64,000 nucleotides of DNA. Source: Cepaea nemoralis (lineage: Eukaryota > Mollusca > Gastropoda > Stylommatophora > Helicidae). Made by a program: the position numbers and the translations under genes. The notes under the pieces were generated by a model that was not told the DNA's origin, did no database searches, and saw only the letters and a list, made by a program, of their open reading frames with translations. Numbering within the stretch: the stretch's first letter is position 1; each line of letters starts with the position of its first letter. The DNA lies in the NCBI GenBank assembly GCA_014155875.1, contig JACEFZ010021729.1:434001-498000 (forward strand). The letters are read 5' to 3'. Of this stretch, positions 36,701 through 51,700 are shown one piece after another.

Positions 36701-39700
36701 CGTGTTTTCCATTGATCTCTTCACAACCCATGTTATCTGATCCAATCTTGGCCCATGGAAATTGTGATAATGACATTTCTTTGATGACCTATAGTTATTT
36801 ATAGTTTTGTGTAAAATTCCTCCTAAAGTGGTTCACCCTTATCTAAAAATCACAGCCTCCAACTCTATTAGTGCTTCCTCTGCCTTTTTAGACAGCATTA
36901 GGGTCCCTCCTTCACTGTAAGTGGCATTTTCCTCTGCATAGCTTAAGAACAGCACTATTTCACCTGTGTTAAGAAGCTTTTTGCCAGCTCCATTCCATCT
37001 TCTTTTGCATAATCTCAGAATGCTGATATTATTTTTAATTTAACCCACCACTCGTACCGCCTGTCCCAAATGATAATAATTTCAACACTCCAGGTGCTCA
37101 TTCTGGAGATTTTCCTAGGAGAAAGGAGATAATCCAGCGACCCAGACTCCTTACAGCTTTCTCCACATCGTATCATACTCCTTCCAGAAGAAGAGCCTCC
37201 TTTCATCTTGGTTGGCTGAGTTAATGTTTCTTTCCTTTTCGTGAGACTTGTTCACAGTTGGTTGATTTTCTAACTGAAGTTTTATATGATGTGAGGTAGC
37301 CAATCCCAAGCCAATCCTGGCTAGCTGCCTCTTACAACATGCATGTAGATTGCAGTGTTATTATTCTATGCTTCCTTTAAAGGCCCCAGTAACACATGGA
37401 GCATTGACTTCAATTGAATCTACACACATATGATGCTTATCTACAATGTAATGTGGACAAATTATGCTGGACTTTAACTAAACTAAATAAAGGTTTTATT
37501 TTCTTCAATATAATCTTTACCACTTATGTTGTCCTCAATCTAATTCACGAGTGTGTTGGTGTAACAGTTAGGATGTTATGCTGACAATGGCAAGAGATGA
37601 GAGTTCAATGTCAGCTCTCCTTGTTCGCTATGGGACGAAAAGACTGACCACTTACTCCATTGAGCACTCAGCCTACAATCTAATCTGGACTCATTTCTGT
37701 CTCCAATCTAGTATAGACTACGCCTGTCTTCAGTCTACTTTGAACACAATTATGTCTGTCTTCAATCTACTTTGAACATAATTACATCAGTCTTCGATCT
37801 ACTCTGAACACAATTACATCTGTCTTCAATCTACTTTGAACACAATTATGTCTGTCTTCAATCTGCTCTGAACATAATTACGTCTGTCTTCAATCTCCTT
37901 TGAACACAATTATGTCTGTCTTCAATCTACTCTGAACAGAATTATATCTGTTTTCAATCTACTTTAAACATAATTACATCTGTCTTCAATCTACTTTGAA
38001 CATAATTATGTCTGTCTTCAATCTACTTAGAACATAATTACATCAGTCTTCAATCTACTTTGAACATAATTATGTCTCTTCAATCTATTCTGAACACAGT
38101 TAACTGATAACTGAACACAGCTGTAGATGATCTTCCTAGCATCGATAGGTTCTGCCCAGACAATCTCCTGTGCACACATTAAGACACTCCAACAAGCTGC
38201 ACTAGCTACCGTCTACTATAGAAGCAAGTAAAGCCAAACACAACAAAAGTGCATCCTTCTGGCAGAGAACATGTCACAGTCTGGGGGTAGAGGCTTACCT
38301 GATGGGCATACAGTGTATCATAAACTAAGGTCCACAGGATACACGAGCTATATAAAGGCAGGCACACCAGCCAATCAACAGAACCCGCCACGGCAGACCA
38401 CCCTAATAAAGCACCATAGTTGAATGCAAAGCCTGGTAGAAAGGAAAATGATGCCAAGCATGTATTTTAAGTGTCATGTCTTCTCTTTCTTTCACAAACA
38501 AAACAAGGGTTGGGGGTGTCTTAGGTGCGTGGCTTTGTCTGCTTTGTGACATCTTCTAGTCAATAATGTTGGCTGGGGTTAATAGGATGAGATCGCATAG
38601 TAACAGCTTCAACAACTCAACAGTCACACCTTCGTTAAAATGTTGTGATCAGGTGACATGCACAGCTATGGACCCCAAACACAGTAACAGCTGCAGTAAC
38701 TCAACACTCAAACCTTCATTAAAATGTTGGGATCAGGTGACATGCACAGCTGTGGATCCCACACACAGTAACACCTGCAACAACTCAACACTCAAACCTT
38801 TATTAAAATGTGATTAAGTGACATGCACAGCTGTACACCCCACACACAGTAACAGCTGCAACAACTCAACACTTGAACTTTCATTAAAATGTTGTGATCA
38901 GGTGACATGCACAGCTGTGGACCCCACACAAAGTAACAGCTGCAACAACAACTAAACACTCAAACCTTCATTAAAATGTTGTGATCAGCTGATACGCACA
39001 ACTGTAGACCCCACATACAGCAACAGCTGCAACAATTCAAGACTCAAACCTTCATTAAAATGTGATTGGGTGACATGCACAGCTGTGGACCCCACATACA
39101 GTAACAACTGCAACAACTCAACACTCGAACCTTCATTAAAATGTTGTGATCAGGTGACATGCACAGCTGTGGACCCCACACACAGTAACAACTGCAACAA
39201 CTCAACACTCGAACCTTCATTAAAATGTTGCAGTCAGTAACAAGATGAGTTCATGTATTAACAGATGCAACAACTCAACCCTCAAACCATCTTTAAAACA
39301 TTGCAGTCAGTAACTCAATGAGTTTATGTAGTAACACTGCAACAACTCAACACTAAAACTGTCATTAAAACATTGCAGTCAGTAACACAATGCATTTAGT
39401 TTTGTGTTTATGTAGTAACACTACAACAACTCAATACTTGCTTGCTTGTGTTCGTTGGCTTGAGCTCCAACGTGAGGTCCTGTATGTCAGATGAAGGCAT
39501 CCTGTTGTCCAACATCAGTGTGATGTCATACAGGACCTGAGGTTTGCGTGAGTATCCGTTGTCCCATGTCTGGCTTATTGGTGTGCAGACTGGTGGTTCC
39601 TCGCCGTACAGGTAGACACTCTCCGACTTCGGAGGAATCGGCGATCCTATTGACTTTAGCCAGGACCCCGAAGGGACCTGTTGCCCAGGACGCTCGACGA

Positions 39701-42700
39701 GGACGCGTCAATAGGTCTTGGCCAGTATATAACCCGGCCCTGGTGCCTTGGAAATACCTCTGCGTCCCAACTCAATACTTAAACTGTCATTAAAACATTG
39801 CAGTCAGTAACACAATGAATTCATGTAATAACAACTGAACATTAAAACCATCGTTAAAACATTTCTGTAAGTAACAAGATGAGTTCATGTAGTGACAGCT
39901 GCAACAATTCAGCAAGCAACCCTTTGTTACAATATTTCAGTCAGGTTAACAGGTTGAGCTCATGTAGCAACAACTCAACACTTCATTAAAACATTGCAGT
40001 CAGGTGGCATGTGCAACTCTCAACCCACACACACAGTAATAGCTGCAACAATTTAACACTCAAACCTTCATTGCATTCAGGCAACATGCTCAGTTGTAGC
40101 CACACGCACAGCAACAACTCAACACTGTCATATTAACTCTTTCTGTACTTATCACATATTTAATATTTCTTCTGGAGGCCAGTATGGCTGAATGGATAAG
40201 AACACACATTCTTAAACATCCGGTGCGCTGATGCCGAGGTAAGGGGTTTAACCCCTACATTGGACAGTTGGACTAAAATGCTGACCTCTCATCCTTGCCT
40301 TGGGGATGTAAATTACAAGTACCTGTGAAGTCGTAGTGGGTTCGCCTGATGGCGAGGGACACTGGTAATAGGAAAAGCTAATCCACATGCAAAATTCAGT
40401 CCAGCACTACTAGAATTAGCGTGTATGAACTATGCTTGAATTCAAAGCGGGCGAGCGAGAATCAAAAATGTTCTCATAACCAACTGCTATATTATCGCAC
40501 TTTATCCTAATTATTACTTTAACTGTTTCTGTCCCATACAAGTGTTAATACTTCACACCCACACTTGACAAGCTGTTTCTTTAACCCCTGTCTTAAACAG
40601 TTCTTCAGTTATCTCCTACAGCATCTGTTTTAGAATAACAGTTGTTTAGGAATAGGATGAGTTAAAACAATGGAATGGAACTCAAACCTTTACCATTCTA
40701 TGTGTACATGCAGCCAGGGAGCGAGCCATGCCGGTGAGGTGGCTAGCATGCTTGTTTACAGGTCAGAGGTCCTGTGTTTAAATCTTTAAGGCAGGTACTA
40801 TTTTTCACTGACTTGGGATAGACCTAGCCTAAAATATATTCTAGGAGAGAGCCTGGGAAGTAAACACAGCCTGATTTGACCATATAACCCATCAAGTGCT
40901 GATCAGTCTACAAATATGGGGGTGGCACCATATATTCAAAGACATGAAAAGAAGTCCTCACATGTAGTCAAGTAACATGAGGTCAAGTGACATGTGGTCA
41001 AGTGACATGAGGTCAAGTGACATGTGGTCAAGTGACATGAGGTCAAGTGACATGTGGTCAAGTGACATGAGGTCAAGTGACATGAGGTCAAGTGACATGT
41101 GGTCAAAGTGACATGTAGTCAAAGTGACATGTAGTCAAAGTGACATGTAGTCAAGTGACATGTGGTCAAGTGACATGTGGTCAAAGTGACATGTGGTCAA
41201 GTGAGTGATATGTGGTCAAGTGACATGAGGTCAAGTGAGTGATATGTGGTCAAGTGACATGTGGTCAAGTGACATGAGGTCAAGTGACATGTAGTCAAAG
41301 TGACATGTAGTCAAGTGGCATGTGGTCAAAGTGACATGTGGTCAAAGTGACATGTAGTCAAAGTGACATGTAGTCAAGTGACATGTGGTCAAGTGACATG
41401 AGGTCAGTGACATGTGGTCAAGTGACATGTGGTCAAAGTGGCATGAGGTCAAGTGACATGTGGTCAAGTGACATGTGGTCAAGTGACATGTAGAGCTCCA
41501 GCCCTCAGACAAATATTGTTCTACACCTACAGTATGAGTCTATGACAAATAATGGATGACCAAAAAGTAATGCTGGGAATTAAATATGAATAAAAGCATG
41601 CAAATAGGAAAAGTGAGACTACATAATATATGTGCTAGGGTTGTAGTGTCACATATCATATGTATCATATGTCACATGTCTTCTGCATGTCAGTTACATC
41701 TTGGTGCAGCAAAGTTACACGTAAGGGGGACGGAGCATGTGTGGGTATGCCCTGAGTGGATAGATGTTGATATATACAAGGAAGATTCAGTTAAAACAAC
41801 CAGGAGTAGAAACATGCAGCTAGAAAGAACCAGGAAGAAGTTACCCCCATGTATTGTAACCTAATAATAATCATGACAGAATCAATCTAAAACATTGTAG
41901 AAATAACCAAACAGCAATCATGTATGTCAACATTAAGTCTCTAAAATTATAAACAGTCCATATAGCAATCATCATGTCTATCAACGTTATAAACAGAAAG
42001 AACACATCAGCATTCATCATGTACATCAACAATATAAACAGAAGCAGTCATATGGCAATCATCATGTCTAACAAAATCATAAACATAAACATTAACACAG
42101 CATCATGTCTATCAACATTCATCAACAGAAACATTCATACAGCATCATGTCCATCAACATTCATCAACAGAAACAACACAACGGCATTGATAATGTATCT
42201 CAACATTATAAATATAAGCAATTACACAGCAACTGGCATGTCTACCAACATTACAAACATAAACAAGCACATGGCAAATGTCATGTCTATCAACATAAAC
42301 AGAAACAAATGTCATGTCTATTAACATAAACAAATGTCATATCTATCAATATGAACAGAAACAACAACTGTCATGTCTATCAACATAAACAGAAACAAAT
42401 GTCATGTCTATTAACATAAACAGAAACAAATGTCATATCTATCAACATGAACAGAAACAACAACTTTCATGTCTATCAACATAAACAGAAACAAATGTCA
42501 TGTCTATCAATATGAACAGAAACAACAACTGTCATGTCTATCAACATAAACAGAAACAAATGTCATGTCTATCAACATAAACAGAAACAAATGTCATATC
42601 TATCAACATGAACAGAAACAACAACTGTCATGTCTATCAACATAAACAGAAATAAATGTCATGTCTATCAACATGAACAGAAACAACTACTGTCATGTCT

Positions 42701-45700
42701 ATCAACATAAACAGAAACAAATGTCATATCTATCAACATAAACAGAAACAAATGTCTTATCTATCAACATGAACATAAACAAATGTCTTATCTATCAACA
42801 TGAACAGAAACAACAACTGTCATGTCTATCAACATAAACAGAAACAAATGTCATGTCTATCAACATGAACAGAAACAAATGTCATGTCTATCAACATGAA
42901 CAGAAACAACAACTGTCATGTCTATCAACATAAACAGAAATAAATGTCATGTCTATCAACATGAACAGAAACAACTACTGTCATGTCTATCAACATAAAC
43001 AGAAACAAATGTCATATCTATCAACATAAACAGAAACAAATGTCATGTCTATCAACATGAACAGAAACAAATGTCTTATCTATCAACATGAACAGAAACA
43101 ACAACTGTCATGTCTATCAACATAAACAGAAACAAATGTCTTATCTATCAACATGAACAGAAACAAATGTCATGTCTATCAACATGAACAGAAACAACTA
43201 CTGTCATGTCTATCAACATAAACAGAAACAAATGTCATATCTATCAACATAAACAGAAACAAATGTCATGTCTATCAACATGAACAGAAACAAATGTCTT
43301 ATCTATCAACATAAACAGAAACAACAACTGTCATGTCTATCAACATAAACAGAAACAAATGTCATATCTATCAACATAAACAGAAACAAATGTCTTATCT
43401 ATCAACGTGAACATAAACAAATGTCTTATCTATCAACATGAACAGAAACAACAACTGTCATGTCTATCAACATAAACAGAAACAAATGTCATGTCTATCA
43501 ACATAAACAGAAACAAATGTCATATCTATCAACATGAACAGAAACAAATGTCTTATCTATCAACATAAACAGAAACAAATGTCATATCTATCAACATGAA
43601 CAGAAACAAATGTCTTATCTATCAACATAAACAGAAACAAATGTCATATCTATCAACATAAACAGAAACAAATGTCATATCTATCAACATGAACAGAAAC
43701 AAATGTCTTATCTATCAACATTAACAGAAACAACAACTGTCATGTCTATCAACATAAACAGAAACAAATGTCATGTCTATCAACATAAACAGAAACAAAT
43801 GTCATGTCTATCAACATGAACAGAAACAAATGTCTTATCTATCAACATGAACAGAAACAACAACTGTCATGTCTATCAACATAAACAGAAACAAATGTCT
43901 TATCTATCAACATGAACATAAACAAATTTCTTATCTATCAACATGAACATAAACAAATGTCTTATCTATCAACATGAACAGAAACAACAACTGTCATGTC
44001 TATCAACATAAACAGAAACAAATGGCATGTCTATCAACATAAACAGAAACAAATGTCATATCTATCAACATGAACAGAAACAAATGTCTTATCTATCAAC
44101 ATAAACAGAAACAAATGTCATATCTATCAACATGAACAGAAACAACAACTGTCATGTCTATCAACATAAACAGAAACAAATGTCATATCTATCAACATGA
44201 ACAGAAACAAATGTCTTATCTATCAACATGAACATAAACAACAACTGTCATGTCTATCAACATAAACAGAAACAAATGTCTTATCTATCAACATAAACAG
44301 AAACAAATGTCTTATCTATCAACATGAACATAAACAAATGTCTTATCTATCAACATGAACAGAAACAACAACTGTCATGTCTATCAACATAAACAGAAAC
44401 AAATGTCATGTCTATCAACATAAACAGAAACAAATGTCATATCTATCAACATGAACAGAAACAAATGTCTTATCTATCAACATAAACAGAAACAAATGTC
44501 ATATCTATCAACATGAACAGAAACAAATGTCTTATCTATCAACATAAACAAATGTCATATCTATCAACATAAACATAAACAAATGTCATATCTATCAACA
44601 TGAACAGAACAAATGTCTTATCTATCAACATGAACAGAAACACAACTGTCATGTCTATCAACATAAACAGAAACAAATGTCATGTCTATCACATGAACAG
44701 AAACAAATGTCTTATCTATCAACATGAACAGAAACAAATGTCTTATCTATCAACATGAACAGAAACAAATGTCATATCTATCAACATGAACAGAAACAAC
44801 AACTGTCATGTCTATCAACATAAACAGAAATAAATGTCATGTCTATCAACATGAACAGAAACAAATGTCATGTCTATCAACATGAACAGAAACAAATGTC
44901 TTATCTATCAACATAAACAGAAACAACAACTGTCATGTCTATCAACATAAACAGAAACAAATGTCATATCTATCAACATAAACAGAAACAAATGTCTTAT
45001 CTATCAACATGAACAGAAACAAATGTCTTATCTATCAACATGAACAGAAACAACAACTGTCATGTCTATCAACATAAACAGAAACAAATGTCATGTCTAT
45101 CAACATAAACAGAAACAAATGTCATATCTATCAACATGAACAGAAACAAATGTCTTATCTATCAACATAAACAGAAACAACAACTGTCATGTCTATCAAC
45201 ATAAACAGAAACAAATGTCATGTCTATCAACATAAACAGAAACAAATGTCATATCTATCAACATGAACAGAAACAAATGTCTTATCTATCAACATAAACA
45301 GAAACAAATGTCATATCTATCAACATGAACAGAAACAAATGTCTTATCTATCAACATAAACAAATGTCATATCTATCAACATAAACATAAACAAATGTCA
45401 TATCTATCAACATGAACAGAAACAAATGTCTTATCTATCAACATGAACAGAAACAACAACTGTCATGTCTATCAACATAAACAGAAACAAATGTCATGTC
45501 TATCAACATGAACAGAAACAAATGTCTTATCTATCAACATGAACAGAAACAAATGTCTTATCTATCAACATGAACAGAAACAAATGTCATATCTATCAAC
45601 ATGAACAGAAACAACAACTGTCATGTCTATCAACATAAACAGAAATAAATGTCATGTCTATCAACATGAACAGAAACAACTACTGTCATGTCTATCAACA

Positions 45701-48700
45701 TAAACAGAAACAAATGTCATATCTATCAACATAAACAGAAACAAATGTCATGTCTATCAACATGAACAGAAACAAATGTCTTATCTATCAACATGAACAG
45801 AAACAACAACTGTCATGTCTATCAACATAAACAGAAACAAATGTCTTATCTATCAACATGAACAGAAACAAATGTCATGTCTATCAACATGAACAGAAAC
45901 AACTACTGTCATGTCTATCAACATAAACAGAAATAAATGTCATGTCTATCAACATAAACAGAAACAACAACTGTCATGTCTATCAACATAAACAGAAACA
46001 AATGTCTTATCTATCAACATGAACAGAAACAAATGTCATGTCTATCAACATGAACAGAAACAACTACTGTCATGTCTATCAACATAAACAGAAACAAATG
46101 TCATATCTATCAACATAAACAGAAACAAATGTCATGTCTATCAACATGAACAGAAACAAATGTCTTATCTATCAACATGAACAGAAACAACAACTGTCAT
46201 GTCTATCAACATAAACAAACAAATGTCATATCTATCAACATAAACAGAAACAAATGTCTTATCTATCAACATGAACATAAACAAATGTCTTATCTATCAA
46301 CATGAACAGAAACAACAACTGTCATGTCTATCAACATAAACAGAAACAAATGTCATGTCTATCAACATAAACAGAAACAAATGTCATATCTATCAACATG
46401 AACAGAAACAAATGTCTTATCTATCAACATAAACAGAAACAAATGTCATATCTATCAACATAAACAGAAACAAATGTCATATCTATCAACATGAACAGAA
46501 ACAAATGTCTTATCTATCAACATGAACAGAAACAACAACTGTCATGTCTATCAACATAAACAGAAACAAATGTCATGTCTATCAACATAAACAGAAACAA
46601 ATGTCATGTCTATCAACATGAACAGAAACAAATGTCTTATCTATCAACATGAACAGAAACAACAACTGTCATGTCTATCAACATAAACAGAAACAAATGT
46701 CATATCTATCAACATAAACAGAAACAAATGTCATATCTATCAACATAAACAGAAACAACAACTGTCATGTCTATCAACATAAACAGAAACAAATGTCATA
46801 TCTATCAACATAAACAGAAACAAATGTCTTATCTATCAACATAAACAGAAACAACAACTGTCATGTCTATCAACATAAACAGAAACAAATGTCATATCTA
46901 TCAACATAAACAGAAACAAATGTCTTATCTATCAACATGAACATAAACAAATGTCTTATCTATCAACATGAACAGAAACAACAACTGTCATGTCTATCAA
47001 CATAAACAGAAACAAATGTCATGTCTATCAACATAAACAGAAACAAATGTCATATCTATCAACATGAACAGAAACAAATGTCTTATCTATCAACATAAAC
47101 AGAAACAAATGTCATATCTATCAACATGAACAGAAACAAATGTCTTATCTATCAACATAAACAGAAACAAATGTCTTATCTATCAACATGAACAGAAACA
47201 ACAACTGTCATGTCTATCAACAAAAACAGAAACAACCACACAACAGTGATCACTGTAAATAGAAATCCTGGCCTGGCTGTGATACTGCAAATTCTGGACA
47301 TCTTATAAAATTGTCAGTTTGATTTACTGATGCTATAATTCTACAAAGACTTTGGGGGATATTTATTTTCCTCACATATAATGATGCTTCTAGTTTGAAA
47401 TACTGACCATGTACTGCCAATTAAAACCTAGATAATTATGATAAGAACAATAACAAAAATACTTGTAATACAACAAAATCAAACATTTCTCTAGTGAAAA
47501 ACCTGTACCACCTATGCAAGGAATTATTTTGATTTTGATTAACCAAAAGACTACTTGTATCCTGATTAAAAAACTTACTACTTTTATTTTGATTAACAAA
47601 AAGACTACTTTTATTTAAATTTACCAAAAGACTTAGCAGTTTATCCCACAATAAATGTAAAAATGTCAAGAAAAAGAAAGAATCTTTCAACGTTCAATGG
47701 TTACATATATTTAACAAATATGATAACTAAAGTTTCTGTTATCCAATTTGAGTTAGAAGGCTCAATCTTGTCCACCTTGTCAGCTCCATCACTCTCCTGG
47801 TTGTCATCTCTGCTGCTGCTATGATCACCACTTTGTAAGTTTAAAATCTAACCTTGTCATTTTCAATTTATCATGTCAAGATACTACTACACAAACTATT
47901 CACAGCACAGCATTACTATTATGTTAAGATTTTGTAAACCAATCACAGTTAGCCCTACCATCATGCCAAGATACTACTAACCAATCAAAGTTCAGCACTA
48001 CCATCATGCCAAGAAACTACTGACCAATCAAGTCCTACCATCATCCAAAGGTACTACAAACCAATCACAGTATAAACCTTTCATCATGTTAAAATACTAC
48101 AGAACAATCAAGACAGCACAACCTACCATCATATCAACATACTACAGACCAATCACAATAGTCCTATCATGTTTTAAATATTACAGACCAATCACAGTAA
48201 AGCCCTACCATCATAAAACACTATAGTCCAATCACAGTACAGCCATATAAACATGTCAGGAGACTACCGACCAATCACAGCCCTAACATCCACTCAGTGC
48301 AAATGGAATCATCTGTAAAATAAGTTTGCTTAATAAACATCATAGAAGACCCAACAACCAGACCACAGCCAGAACCAAAGGGAAAACAGCAGAAGGGAGG
48401 ACATTCACTGTAACAAAACTCAGTACCCAAAGCAAGAAAAGTAATGGCCAAGTAACTGCAATATTTTAACTAAATAATGCAATATTTTTATAATAAAATA
48501 ACAGCAATAACATACTAGCAATTATTGTTTTTGGCGAACAATTTATGAGATGTCTGCTGACGTGTAAAAGATGTTTCCCAAGAGGACAATCTCAAAGATG
48601 TGTCCTGGCGAGTCTATACATTTCTTCCAAAGCTGGCAGTGTGACAGCAGGGACTCACAGTGTCAACCTTTGAGCTCATGTGTTGCATTATGAATTGACA

Positions 48701-51700
48701 ATTCTATCTTGTAAACTGACAATGTCACATAAGTCACAACAGTGTCATATCATGAACAGTGTCAAAGCATAGGCAGTGTCACATCATAAACTGAGAGTGT
48801 CACATTATTCACAACAGCATCACACCATGAACTGACAGTGTCACATCATAAAATGACAGTCACATCATAAACTGAGTGTCACATTATAAAGTGACAGTGT
48901 GACATCATGGACAATATCACATCATAAACTGACAATGTCACATCATAAACTGACAGTGTCACATCATGGACAACATCATGTCCTGAACTGTCATATTATG
49001 GATAATGTCATGGAATGACACAACTGTCCAATCATGAACTGACAGTATCACATTTTGAAGTGACAATTCCATCTAGTGGACAATCTCACATCATTCACAG
49101 TGTCACATGATGAACAGACATCACATTATGCACACACAGCATCACATTGTGGGTTAACAAGTGTCATATTTTGGACAGACAGTGATATCTATTAAGCTCA
49201 CAATATTTACACAACACACTAACAATGTCACATCACTGACATTACCTGACTGGCACCTTGCTAACTTGATAGACGGTAGTTTGTAAAATGGAGTTATACT
49301 CCTCCATAACACAAAGTGTGGACTAAATTTAGATACCATGTGTTGCCCATGAAGCATGATCCCATCAGCCTGGCTAGTTTACTCCAGAGGAAAGGTAACA
49401 CCAATATGTCTGGAATAAGACAAGCTGCAGAAGCTGCAGGATCAGCCAAGCAATGCTCTAACTATCCGCTTGTCCTAGACCAGTTGCCTACCAAGGCTTA
49501 GGGCCTGGTCTGCCCTGCCATCACATTTAGTCTTTAAGTTACATTTCCTCGCACTAGGGTAAGGCTTGTACCTGCCCAATTGCGCTCCTCTGCCCAAAGC
49601 AGTTGGCACAATATGGGATGTTGGGTTTGGTGAGGGCCTCCTAAAATTTGGCGCTAATAAAAAGCAGGTAGTATTGTTTACTGTCATAAGGTAGCTCAGT
49701 CATATGTGACTATACTTATCGACATTACCACACACAAAAACAAAAGACTAACAGTATCACATCATAGACGGACAGTGTTGGATAACTTGTGTCACACAAT
49801 GGACTGACTCATGGAATGACAGTGCTATATATGGACTGACAATATCATGTTGTGGACTGATTTATGGACTGACAGTGTCACATCATGGACAATGCCACAC
49901 CACAAAAGTGTTAACCAGGGACTAGAAGTGTCACTTATTAACAGTGTCACACTATGTACTGACAGTGTCACACCATGGACTGACAGTGTCACACCATGTA
50001 CCAACAGTGTCACACTATGGACTGACAGTGTCACTTCATGAACTTAAAGCATCACACCATGTACTGACAGTGTCACACTATGGATTGACAGTGTCACATT
50101 ATGGATTGACAATGTCAGATTATGGACTGTCTGTCTCACATAATGGACTGACAGTGTAACATCATGGACAATGCCACATCATGAAAGTGTCACACTATGG
50201 ACTTAAGCGTCACACTATAGATTAACAATGTCACACTGGGGACTTACAATGTCATATAGTGAACTGGCAGGGCCACATCATGAACTGAAAGCAGTCTCAC
50301 TGCATGACTGACATTGTGAAAATTATGAAGTGGTAGTGGTACCTGGCAGTGTCACACAAAGGATATGATAATGTCACTGAAGTGACAGTATCAAATAATT
50401 AGTTGACAGTACCATCATGAATGGACTGCGCCTCATCTCAAATCAACAGAATCACATCATAATTATGTCACCATGGACTGACAGTATTGTATTGTCAAAT
50501 AACTGCCACACCTATGAAATGCAGTGTCATCTAGTGAAGTGACAATATCACAACTCGGACTGTGAGCTGACACTGTGGAGACATTATGAACTGACCGTGC
50601 CCTTCATGCAAGGACTGATAGTATTGTACCGCCAGCCGACTGTCACACCAGTGACTGGCAGTTACATTGTGGACTGACAGAAGAACTGTCATCTGAATGT
50701 ATGTACCTGGTGTGCGTAAATCGTGTCATATATGACTGTTTGCAAGGAACAGGTGAGGTATAAGACGATGGCTGGCAGCTCCACTGATCCCATTAGAGAT
50801 GACCAAGCCATCAGGACACCCCAGTTTAGTGTCAGGCCTGAAACAGAAGTAGGTTATCGTTTCCTTCACATCATACAATTTCGGCAACTGTAACCATCAT
50901 GATATGAGTGATCCATCACTATTACACTTATAACAATTACACACAGTGATATAAGGGGACTATCATTCTTACATTGACATCAATCATTTATCCAGGTGAA
51001 CCCACTGCAACATCTGAGATACTTGTAATTTACAACCCCAAGTCAAGGATGACAAGTCACACATTTTAGTCTAGCTGACTGGTATAGGAGTTAAACCCGC
51101 TACCTCTGTATCAGCAGACTGGAAGTTTAGGAGTCAGACTCTTATAATTTGGGCATGCTGACCTCAAACACTGATATAATCACACCATTCCTACACTGAT
51201 ATCAATCACACCATTCCCACACTGATATCAATCACACCATTCACACACTGATATCAACCACACCATTCACACACTTATATCAATCACACCATTCACACAC
51301 TAATATCAATCACACCATTCACACACTAATATCAATCACACCATTCACACACTGATATCAACCACACCATTCACACACTTATATCAATCACTGAAGTGAT
51401 ATGGTGGAACCATTACTGATACACTGATTACACTGGTATGACTCACTTAAATGAAATTAAGAGATTATCACTTTCACAATGACATTAATAACTCAACTGC
51501 AATATCTTCACTGTTACACAGACGACATCAATCATTCAAGTGACACAAGAGGAACATCCCCGTTAGGTGAAATGAGGGGAAAATCATTCACATGCTGACA
51601 TCAATTAACTCAGTAGTATGAGGGAACCATTACTCACAGACTGACAGAAATCATAAAGTGACATGAGGAGAACATCATTCACACTATGACACCAATGACT

